DNA of 64,000 nt, taken from contig DATISF010000078.1 in the NCBI GenBank assembly GCA_035468985.1, forward strand, positions 1-64,000, written 5' to 3'. Below the pieces are notes generated by a model that worked only from the letters and a program-made list of their open reading frames with translations, was not told the origin of the DNA and searched no databases. Made by a program: the position numbers and the translations under genes. The DNA is from DASVHS01 sp035468985. GTDB taxonomy: Bacteria > Acidobacteriota > Thermoanaerobaculia > Gp7-AA8. Below, piece after piece: positions 50,503 through 59,000 of the stretch (positions are counted from its first letter, which is position 1; the number at the start of each line of letters is the position of its first letter).

Positions 50503-51560
50503 GGAGAGGGTACCTCGACTCTCAGCGGCGATCTCACCCGTTGCGTCCATTGTTCGACGTACCGGTCCCAATCGGCGACCGTCGCGAAGTCCCCACTCTG
50601 ATCCCACGCCGTCCCGACGTAGTAAACCGCCGGCGCGCGTGCCACAACGAGGTGATTGCCGTCCCCTTCTGTGACATCGACGATCGACGAGGGATCGAAC
50701 ACGAGCGTGCACGTGTAGTGGCCCATTCCGCCGGTGACGGGCCCCCAGGCTCGAATCCAGCCGGCGGCGCGTTCGACGCGCAGATCGGTCGACGGAAATT
50801 TCTTGATGCCCGCGGCATACGTGTTCACGACGTCAGCGTAGCGGCTTTCGAAGCGGCCGAAATTCTGTCCGGCATCGAGCGTGATGCGCTTGGTCTCGAA
50901 GTTCGGATAGTCGAGCTCGAAGACCAGGCGGATCGGGCCCGCGGCGAGCACACGCGAGTTGCGGAAGTTGTTCGACACGACCAGATGGCCGTCGCGCCAC
51001 ACGCCGCTGCCCCCGCAACCGCGGCTGCGGCCGGCCGAGTAGAAATCAGCACCGTCACCGTTGTCGTGGTGGTAGTTGTCGACCATGTACCAGTCGTTGA
51101 TGACGAGCCGTCGCGTGCGCTTGAGCCAGATGTCGACGGCACTCGAAGTCAGCGGCTCGTTCTGCCATGTCTCCAGCGCCGCGCCGTACATCCGGTGCGC
51201 GACGCGATCGTTCTCCCATGCGAAGTCATCGAATCGCTCCCGGACGAACCGGCCGTACACGCGGAAATCCTCTTTCCGGTACGTGCGTACATCGCCCGTG
51301 CGGAGATCGAACGACTTCTCCCCGCTCGCCGGCATGTCCGTTTGAAAGATGAGGCGATCAGGGAGAGCCTGCGCCAGGACCTCGTGCCCCGAGCTGTCGA
51401 AGACGTGAACGCGCGTGAGGTCCTTCGCCAGCGCGCCGAGCGATGCCGCGGGGACTTCGACGGTCTCCGACGGACGTTCGATGTTGAGGTTGTTGCGAAC
51501 AACCACGCGAAGTTGTGGCGCAGACAGGAGCGTCTGCGCCACAAGAATGGCAGCGAGCAT
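50499..51560 (-). CDS. DUF4861 family exported protein
   Basis: 353 residues: QLRVVVRNNLNIERPSETVEV, NDWYMVDNYHHDNGDGADFY, RSRGCGGSGVWRDGHLVVSN and GGMGHYTCTLVFDP are the conserved blocks I associate with DUF4861, found in pectin and uronic-acid loci of Bacteroidota and others; the reaction was not established to my knowledge. Short signal peptide (MLAAILVAQTLLSA), much of it encoded by a perfect hairpin. ATGA overlap with the receptor and GTGA with GH28. Confidence 0.82.
   Translation of the reverse strand: MLAAILVAQTLLSAPQLRVVVRNNLNIERPSETVEVPAASLGALAKDLTRVHVFDSSGHEVLAQALPDRLIFQTDMPASGEKSFDLRTGDVRTYRKEDFRVYGRFVRERFDDFAWENDRVAHRMYGAALETWQNEPLTSSAVDIWLKRTRRLVINDWYMVDNYHHDNGDGADFYSAGRSRGCGGSGVWRDGHLVVSNNFRNSRVLAAGPIRLVFELDYPNFETKRITLDAGQNFGRFESRYADVVNTYAAGIKKFPSTDLRVERAAGWIRAWGPVTGGMGHYTCTLVFDPSSIVDVTEGDGNHLVVARAPAVYYVGTAWDQSGDFATVADWDRYVEQWTQRVRSPLRVEVPSP
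51513..51544. repeat. Family-5 perfect hairpin encoding a signal peptide
   Basis: TTGTGGCGCAGAC, loop AGGAGC, GTCTGCGCCACAA: 13-bp perfect arms. Encodes residues 6-16 (VAQTLLSAPQ) of the DUF4861 precursor. Confidence 0.8.
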
Positions 51561-54500
51561 CAGAAGGTCAGCCGTCCTCCGAGCTGAATGTCGCGCGGGT
51601 TATTGCGGTCCTGGTTCACGATGCCGAAGTTCGCGTTGCGCGGGTCGAGGTTCGGGTTCCAGAGCACCGTGTAATTCAACGCGTTGATCGCCTCGATCCG
51701 CACCTGCAGCGAGAGATGGCTCGGCAGCGAGAACGTCTTGTAGAGTCCGACGTCGAGCAGGTGGAGAGGATCGGTGCGCATGTTCGGCAGGGTGGACGGG
51801 AAATAGCGCACGTTGTTGCCGAGCTGGATCCGCGAATCGGTCCGCCCGGTGCCTCCCGCAATGTAGAACCCGGAAGTGTCCCAGGCCGGGCAATCGAGAC
51901 CGGCCACGCCGCAGTCGGTGTGCTTTCCGATGTGCGAGTGCAGGTCTTTCGGGTTGCGGTTCGGGTCGTAATAGATGTTGTTGCTCCAGAGCAGCGGGAA
52001 GCCGCTCTGGTACTGGTACGTCGCGCTCACCGACCACCCGCCCAGCGCCGCCTCGGCCAGACCTTTCCAGTCCGAGCCCCAGTAATGTCCCGCTCCGAAC
52101 GGAAGATCGATCGTGCCGCCGATCGACGCGCGATTCGGCCGGTCATTTGGCGAGATTCGATCCTCGAGCACGCCGTCAGTGCCGTTGAGGAAATTCAGCT
52201 TGTCGGTCGTCTTCGACCGGGTGTACTGGACGAGGATCGAGTTGTGGCCGGAGAAGCGCTTCTCGACACGGAGCGAGCCGGCCTTGTAACGGTCGGAACC
52301 GGTGTACTCCTCCATGAAGATCGTTCCGAATTGCGGATACGGGCGGAGCAACTGCGAGCGCGAAACCGTCGATCCGTTGATCCCGGTGCCGGGCATCATT
52401 CCCGCGAACGGATTGGGCACCGAACCGCTGAGGAAGCTCTCCTGAGTCGTGTCCCGCGTGCGTGACGTCGAGAGGTACTGCATGGGAAGCGCGTTGATGT
52501 CGCGTTGCACCGGAAGGTGCGTGCCGTGCGAGTCGACGTAGGTCACCTCGGCCACGAACCCGGCGCCGAAGTCATGCTGCGCGCCGATCTGCCAGCGGGT
52601 GTAGTAGGGAACCTTTCGGTCCGCCGGGACGATCGCCGCGGAGCTCGTGCCGATGTTCAGCCCCAGTCCGGTGGCCGCGCCGAGCGAAGAGCCCGGCGGC
52701 TGAATCAGCTGGCCGCTCGGAATCGGATTGGTGAGGTCCGTCAGGAACGTCTTGCCGTTGTCCTCGGTCGTCACGATCGCCGTCGGCTGCGAGTACCCGA
52801 TCTGATTGCCGGCATCGAAGTAATAGTCGTAGCTGAACAGCCCGAGCCCTCCGCGCAAGACCGTCTTCTGGCCGAGCTGGTACTCGGCGCCGGCGCGCGG
52901 GAGCACCTTGTTCAGGTTGTTGTAGATCGAGCCCTGCGCGAAACGGAGACCGCCCCGGACCTGGAACGCGTTCACCGGGATCTCATTGATCGGATTCTTC
53001 GCGTAATTCGCCATGGCCGCCGCGGCGATGGGACTGTCCAGATTCCGATCGAAGCCGGAGATGTTCCGATCGTTTGCCTCGGTCATTGCCCCTTCCATCT
53101 CGAAGCGGACTCCGAGGTTCACGGTCAGGCGCGGATTGAAGTGCCAGTCGTCCTGGAAGTAGAGCGCATGCGTGATCTGGCTGTAGTCACCCTCCGCCGC
53201 GATCTCGAACTGGCTGGAGGTGCTTCCGGCGTTGGCGACGGTTCCGGTGCCCGTGGTCGGAAGGCCGAGGAGGAACTGCGCCCACTCCTGGGCCTGATCA
53301 TTCAACGGCGCGGAGTTATTGAGCCGCGTGTAGGCGCCGTTGAAGTTGTAGCGGCCCGCTCCGTATGCCGGGACGTTGATCTGCCAGCGCTGATGCCGCA
53401 GCTCGTAACCGGCGCGGAGGGCATGACCTCCGAGGAGCCAGTCGGCATTCGGGGTGAACGTGAGATTGCGGAACGGACGATTGAATCCCGTGCCGAAGTC
53501 GGAGCGCTGAGAGCCGAGCGTGGCGATGCGCGAGTTGGCGTTCGTCGTGCTGAATCCGCCGAACGTGATGAACGGCAGATAGTCGTAGCCCTTCATCAGC
53601 GCCGCGGCTGCCGATGAGAAGCCGAGCGACGCCGGATCGAAGGTATCGGCGGGTTTACGCCACTCGCCGAAGCGCGACCACGCGCCGCGGACGTCGAACA
53701 CGAGATTGCTGCTGCGGATGACGGTGTAGCCGAGCGTCGCTCCGGTGTTGCTGCGGTAGTCGTAGCCGTGAGTGACCGCGAACCCGCCGATCACTCCGTC
53801 GGCCGCATTCGGCGCACCGAGAGCCCAGTTGTAGCGATCCTCCTGGCGCTTGTTGTAGTAGGCGGTGAGGAACAGCCTGTCGGATGGTCCGAGGCTGTGA
53901 TCGAGACGAGTCAGATAGCCGTTGTAGTCGTACGGCCTGAGCATGTTCGTGAAGTAGTTCCCGCTGAGGCCCGGCCGGTTCGGTTCCGGATACAGGGCCA
54001 TGTACGCGCGGGCGACCGGATTGATCATGTTGTTCGGGACCTGGTTTCCGGTGAACGCCGTGCGGGCATTGTTGCTGCCCGTTGCCGTGAACGGGTTGTA
54101 GATCGTCACGCCGGTGAACTCGGAGAGATCGCCGGCCCGCATCTTCAGCGTGGGGACGGTGTAGCTCGACGGCTCCGGCTGCACGTCATGCAGGCGCTCG
54201 AACGCCATCATGAAGAATGTCCGGTCGCGGATGATGGGACCGGAGAACGTGCCGGTGTAGCGGCCGTACTGGCGCGTCGGCTTCTCGGCACCGGCGCGCT
54301 TCGTCAGGAGCGGCGTTGCCGTTCGGGCGTCGCTGCGATTGAAATAGGCGGCCGTTCCCTTGAAGCTGTTCGTGCCGCTCTTCAGCGCGAGATTCACGGT
54401 CGCGCCGGCGGTGTGGCCCTGCTGCGCATCGAACGAATTCGTCTGAACCTTGAATTCGGCGATGGCATCGGACGGAGGAGAGAATCCCACCACTCCGTTG

Positions 54501-55144
54501 TTGTTGCCGGACTGGGAATTGTTCGGCGACACGCGATTCGGCGCGCCGTCGAGCGTGAACTCGTTGCCTCCCTGCGCGCCGTTCGCCACGATGCCGGCCA
54601 GATTGCCGTTGTCCGCGGGACGGGCGAAATGAAGGTCCGACGAATCCATGACCCCTGGCGCGAGGCGGGTGAGCATGTACGCGGTCCCATCGCCCAGCGG
54701 CAGCCGCTCGATCTGCTTGCTGTCGATGACCTGACCGCTGACCGCGGTGCTCGTGTCGAGCAGCGGCGTCGTCGCCACCACCGTGATCGCCTCCGCCATG
54801 CCGCCGGGCTCGAGCTTGAAATCGGACGTGATCACGTCGCCGACGCGAACCTGCACGCCCCTCCGGATGACCGGCTTGAAGCCTTCCAGTCGCGCCTCGG
54901 CCGAATACGTCCCGGAGTTGAGGTACTTGACCTGGTAGGCGCCTTTCGAGTCCGTCACCACGACGTTCGGAACGTTCGTCTCAACGTTCGTCACGGTGAC
55001 GGTCACGCCGGGCAGCACGGCCCCGGTGGCGTCGGTGACAGTTCCATTGATGGCCCCGCGGAAGTCCTGGGCGAAAGCGGCGGCGCTGACGAACAGAAGG
55101 CCCGTGGCGGCGAGAATCGCACACAAGAGAATCGGTCGCTTCAT
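51560..55144 (-). CDS. TonB-dependent receptor, Oar-like, with carboxypeptidase-regulatory domain
   Basis: 1194 residues. Signal peptide (LLFVSAAAFAQD), a CarboxypepD_reg domain (about 29-115, INGTVTDATGAVLPGVTVTV, GTYSAEARLEGF), a plug (about 120-270, TLDGAPNRVSPNNSQSGNNN) and a large beta-barrel ending in LGGRLTF. Acidobacterial Oar-like receptors have this layout; no SusD-like partner follows. As first gene of the pectin operon it probably imports galacturonan oligomers across the outer membrane with TonB energy. Promoter and operator-like sites lie at 55204-55247. Confidence 0.92.
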   Translation of the reverse strand: MKRPILLCAILAATGLLFVSAAAFAQDFRGAINGTVTDATGAVLPGVTVTVTNVETNVPNVVVTDSKGAYQVKYLNSGTYSAEARLEGFKPVIRRGVQVRVGDVITSDFKLEPGGMAEAITVVATTPLLDTSTAVSGQVIDSKQIERLPLGDGTAYMLTRLAPGVMDSSDLHFARPADNGNLAGIVANGAQGGNEFTLDGAPNRVSPNNSQSGNNNGVVGFSPPSDAIAEFKVQTNSFDAQQGHTAGATVNLALKSGTNSFKGTAAYFNRSDARTATPLLTKRAGAEKPTRQYGRYTGTFSGPIIRDRTFFMMAFERLHDVQPEPSSYTVPTLKMRAGDLSEFTGVTIYNPFTATGSNNARTAFTGNQVPNNMINPVARAYMALYPEPNRPGLSGNYFTNMLRPYDYNGYLTRLDHSLGPSDRLFLTAYYNKRQEDRYNWALGAPNAADGVIGGFAVTHGYDYRSNTGATLGYTVIRSSNLVFDVRGAWSRFGEWRKPADTFDPASLGFSSAAAALMKGYDYLPFITFGGFSTTNANSRIATLGSQRSDFGTGFNRPFRNLTFTPNADWLLGGHALRAGYELRHQRWQINVPAYGAGRYNFNGAYTRLNNSAPLNDQAQEWAQFLLGLPTTGTGTVANAGSTSSQFEIAAEGDYSQITHALYFQDDWHFNPRLTVNLGVRFEMEGAMTEANDRNISGFDRNLDSPIAAAAMANYAKNPINEIPVNAFQVRGGLRFAQGSIYNNLNKVLPRAGAEYQLGQKTVLRGGLGLFSYDYYFDAGNQIGYSQPTAIVTTEDNGKTFLTDLTNPIPSGQLIQPPGSSLGAATGLGLNIGTSSAAIVPADRKVPYYTRWQIGAQHDFGAGFVAEVTYVDSHGTHLPVQRDINALPMQYLSTSRTRDTTQESFLSGSVPNPFAGMMPGTGINGSTVSRSQLLRPYPQFGTIFMEEYTGSDRYKAGSLRVEKRFSGHNSILVQYTRSKTTDKLNFLNGTDGVLEDRISPNDRPNRASIGGTIDLPFGAGHYWGSDWKGLAEAALGGWSVSATYQYQSGFPLLWSNNIYYDPNRNPKDLHSHIGKHTDCGVAGLDCPAWDTSGFYIAGGTGRTDSRIQLGNNVRYFPSTLPNMRTDPLHLLDVGLYKTFSLPSHLSLQVRIEAINALNYTVLWNPNLDPRNANFGIVNQDRNNPRDIQLGGRLTF

Positions 55145-55203
55145 CGCATCTCCTCCGAATGACCGCGAGGCGGTGAGTTCTGACGTGGGTGTCGCGAACG
55201 TGT

Positions 55204-55233
55204 GTTATATGACCACTTCCAGAATATAGTCAA
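55204..55233 (-). promoter_or_regulatory. Predicted sigma-70-type promoter of the receptor-pectin operon
   Basis: Minus strand: -35 TTGACT (55228-55233), 18-bp spacer, -10 TATAAC (55204-55209), about 60 bp before the receptor ATG. An AT-rich patch in otherwise GC-rich DNA. Confidence 0.6.
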
Positions 55234-55247
55234 GTATTGTATGACCA
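55205..55247. promoter_or_regulatory. Two TGGTCAT operator-like sites over the receptor promoter
   Basis: TTATATGACCA (55205-55215, on the -10) and TTGTATGACCA (55237-55247, just upstream of the -35), 32 bp apart. Both fit the TGGT-N3-ACCA pattern of FadR-type GntR regulators with one or two mismatches and resemble the sites at 60516 and 60559. Confidence 0.45.
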
Positions 55248-55500
55248 TTCGAGGACGATTTGCACTGTTACCCTCAGTGCTCTCGCGGGGCTGGCGGCGA
55301 AAGCCCCTCCGGTGGTAAAGCCAATCCGTGAGACGGGAGGAACCGCCGGCCGGATCATCCGGGTGACCACGCTGGATCCCCAGGGCCCCGGCTCATTGCG
55401 CGCAGCGATCGAGTCGCCGGAGCCTCGCCTCGTCGTTTTCGAGGTCGGGGGGCGTCGTGGATCTCGATCGCGTCGTCTGTGTCCAGTGCGGCAGCTCAGC
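55240..55500 (+). pseudogene. Pectate/pectin-lyase-like N-terminal remnant
   Basis: GGTAGRIIRVTTLDPQGPGS, then LRAAIESPEPRLVVFEVGG and, after a one-base frame slip, GVVDLDRV. This is the N-terminal block of PL1-type pectate lyases, which continues in intact genes for another 300 or more residues. Here it ends within 30 codons. No signal peptide. Divergent from the receptor, so probably a lost member of the same locus. The following 55500-55646 contains no gene that I can identify. Confidence 0.6.
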
Positions 55501-55646
55501 GCCGGCGTGGGATGCCGCGGCGAAGGCACCGCGGGCGAGGAGCGGGTTGACGGCTATCCCGTGCGTCCGAAAACGACCCGGCATCTGAACGTTCCCGATG
55601 ACGTCGAAGGCCGCCGCCGCTGTCTCGAGCAACTGTCGAACGAGCC

Positions 55647-55789
55647 AGGAAACCTCTGAACAAGTCGTCATCCTGAGTCGGCGAAGCGCGACGAAGGATC
55701 TCAGGATGCGAAAACGCCTGCCACTTCGAGATCCTTCGCCGTCTTCGCGGCTCAGGATGACGTGAACAACGACTTGCGCCGAGGTTCCA
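55647..55789. repeat. Family-1 MITE-like hairpin, copy D
   Basis: Terminal repeats AACCTCTGAACAAGTCGT / ACGACTTGCGCCGAGGTT, inner CATCCTGAG arms. Next to copy E with a 45-bp hairpin between them. Confidence 0.85.
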
Positions 55790-55836
55790 GTGGCCTGTAT
55801 CGGCTGGCGGTACCAATCCAGCCACTACAGGCCACT
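55789..55836. repeat. AGTGGCCTGTA inverted repeat between two MITE copies
   Basis: AGTGGCCTGTATCGGCTGG and, inverted, CCAGCCACTACAGGCCACT, with one or two mismatches. Its right end merges with the CTAG flank of copy E. Confidence 0.6.
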
Positions 55837-55838
55837 AG

Positions 55839-55978
55839 GGAGACTCTGAACGAGTCGTCATCCTGAGTGGGCGAAGCGCGACGAAGGATCTCAGGATGAG
55901 AAACCGCGTGCCATTTCGAGATCCTTCGCCGTCTTCGCGGCTCAGGATGACGTGAACAACGACTTGTTCAGAGCTTCC
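55839..55978. repeat. Family-1 MITE-like hairpin, copy E, with CTAG flanks
   Basis: 140 bp between two CTAG tetranucleotides (55835-55838 and 55979-55982). Ends GGAGACTCTGAACGAGTCGT / ACGACTTGTTCAGAGCTTCC; inner CATCCTGAG...CTCAGGATG. The CTAG pair looks like a target duplication of the YTAR type. Confidence 0.88.
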
Positions 55979-56040
55979 CTAGTGTGGCGTGTCGCACTAG
56001 CAGAAGACGCTTCACTCGATCTCGCACTTGTGGACGCGGC

Positions 56041-59000
56041 TCAACGTTCCCTCTCCAGACTCGCGAAAATGAACGGACCGACCGCCTTCGGATCATTGCT
56101 GCGCACTTTTTCGTTCACGTAGTACTCGTACGTGCCGTCGCGGTAGCGCTCCTTCTCCGGATCACCGCCGAGGCCTGCGACCTGGCAGACGTGGTGGATG
56201 TCCACGAGCCCTTCTTTGTCGACCTCGATGAATGTCTTGACGATCCCGGCGTACGCTCGTCGGCCGGCGTCGCCGTATTTGCCATCGAGGTAGCCAAGGC
56301 GCGCGGCTTTCATGAGAGCGGAGCTGAACATGGTGGAGACCGATGCCTCGAGATAGTTCCCTTTCCGGCCACCCTGATCGAGGACCTGCCACCACACGCC
56401 GCTCTTCGGATCCTGCACGCGCGTGATCGCCTCGGCCAGCCGCTGCAGAATGGCGATCAGCTCGGGACGGCGCGGATGATCGAGCGGCAGGAAGTCGAGC
56501 GTGTCGACCAGCGCCATCGCGTACCACCCCATCGCCCGTCCCCAGAACGACGGCGAGGTTCCCGTCTTCGGGTCGGCCCATTTCTGCTCGCGGCTCTCGT
56601 CCCAGCCGTGGTAGAGCAGTCCGTTCTTCGGATCGCGCGCGTGCTTCTCCATCAGCACGAACTGGTTGATGACGTCGTCGAATGTCGCCGGCTCGTTGAA
56701 TTCCTTCGCATATTGCGCAAGAAACGGCGCCGCCATGTACAGGCCGTCGAGCCACATCTGATGCGGATACCTCTTCTTGTGCCAGAAGCCGCCTTCCGAT
56801 GTCCGCGGCTGTTCGCGCAGTTGTTGCCGCAATGCCTCGATCGCCTTCCGATACTTCTCCTCGTGCGTTTTCGCGTACAAAGGGAACAACACTTTGCCGG
56901 CGTTGATCCGGTCGAGGCTGTACTCGTCGCGCCGGTAGCCGCGAATCGTGCCGTCGCCACCGATCATGGGGTCGTAGTACGCCAGCACGTACTTCCAGTA
57001 GCGCTCGTCGCCACATCGCTGCGCGACCTCGAGAATCGCGCCGAGAACGAGACCCTGCGTGTAGTTCCAGGCCGGACGATCGGTCGTGTCGAGCATCAGC
57101 GGATCGGGCGTCCGTTTCATCACTGATTCCGCGGTCCGCGCCGACCACGCCGGAACAGGGATCGGCAACGTGCCCGCGCGAATGTGCGGTGCGAGCTCCG
57201 GAACGACGCGCCCCAGCTCCTCGGCCACCAGAGCGCCGAACATCGCGCTCCCCTCCCGGTTCAGATGAGTCTTGTCGAACGTCCCGTCCGTCTTCAGCGG
57301 CGAGATTGCGGAGCTGATCGACGGACCGAGGTGCTCGAGGAGCTCGATGCTCCTGGCGTGCAGGTCGATGAGCGGGACGTTTTTCTCCGCCGCGACCTGC
57401 CGCGTCACTTCGGCGCGTTCGACAAGATCGGAACGGATTCTGCCTTCGGCGTTGAAGTACCGGCGCGTGAGCGGCGTGACCAGAATCGGCTTGATCCCCG
57501 CGGCACGCGCCTCGTCGACGTATCGGCCGAGGTTTGCGCGAAACGAGGGAAGATCGGTTTCACGATCGAGGCCCTTCCCTTCTGCATCGTTATGCCCGAA
57601 CTGAATCAGAACGTGCGTTGGCTTCCGGTGCAGAAGAACCTGCCAGTGGCCTTCGGCGGCGTAGCTTTTCGAGCTGCGGCCGCCTCGCGAAAGATTGAGC
57701 AGGGCGGCGCTCTCCTCGATGCGGGCTTTGAATCCGCTGTCGTAGCCTGACTTCTCGGTCATGGTCGAATCGCCGGCGAGAGCGATGCGCACGTCGCGCG
57801 GATCCACGCGAAACGACCAGAGCGGCCCGGCGACGACTCCGTCCGGCGTGACAGTATCGACGCGCCAGAAGTACGTCTTCCCTGCTTCGAGCGGACCGGT
57901 GTCGTACGAGGAGACGTAGGGCCCACTCTCAGTGGGCCCGGGCCGGTTGAGAGCCGGCCCTACGTCGAAGTAGACGCGCTGCGCGCGCGCGTTGCGTCCG
58001 GGTGTCCAGCGCACCTTCACGCCGGCCGGACCGACCCAGCGCCATCCGTTCTCCGGTTCCGGGATTGAGGCGAACGGAAGAACGGACGGCAGCGTCCGAG
58101 GATCCCATCGTCCGCCGAAGGTCCAAGTCGCCGTGATGTCCTCATCGCGCGGAGCGCCTTGTGCCGCACGGAGGTTGTCGGCGAACCACGCGAAGTCACC
58201 GCCATCGCGATGGGCATCGAAGTAGTAGTAACGCTCGCCCCATTGGCGCAGACCGGGATCCGGCACCGGGTAGATCGGCTTGTCGGCCATGTCGCTCGAG
58301 AAGTGCGCATCGAGGAGATAGAACTGTGCGTCGCGATGATTGCGGCCGAGGGCGAAGCCGGGCACGCCGTCGAACTGCGAGTGGCGGATGACGAACTTCT
58401 GATCCTCGCTCCGGCTGCCGTCGTGCCAGATACTGGCGTTCAGGTTGTGTCCGAAGAAACGGCTGTTCGTCGCGTAGGCCCAGCCGCGCGGGCAGACGAA
58501 GTCGACCCACCCTTCGAAGTACGAATCGGCGTAGTACGACAGCCCTGACTCGGCATTCCAGAGGCTCAGGGTGTCGCCGCCGTCGGCGATCACGTTCGCG
58601 TTCAGGATGGCGATGCGGTTGGCGCGATCCATGGAACGGATCGCGAACTGGTGATCGTGATCGTCATGCGTCGCGCCGTAATCGTTGCGGACCGTGAGGT
58701 TCGCGATGATCACGTCGGTCACGTCGTTTCCGATGTTGATCACCGCCGCTCCCCAGTCATCCGGATGGGAAGCGCGCCACTCGCGCCGCAGTTGCGCGTA
58801 TTCGATGCGCGTCTTGTCGCGGTCTTCGCCCACGAGGGAGAGGTTGCTCTTGGCGATGAACAACTTCTCGCGGTACGTCCCGTTGCGGATCAGGATCGTT
58901 CGGTTCTGCTCGTTGTCGCGCGGAATCGCGTCGATGGCCTCCTGGATCGTCCGGAAATCACCGCTGCCGTCCTGCGCGACGACCAGGCTTGCCGACTCGG

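Noticed and set aside
55393..55671. 92-codon minus-strand frame (GNVQMPGRFRTHGIAVNP)
   Set aside because: Looks somewhat protein-like but overlaps the lyase relic and a MITE copy; no family recognised and no start signal.
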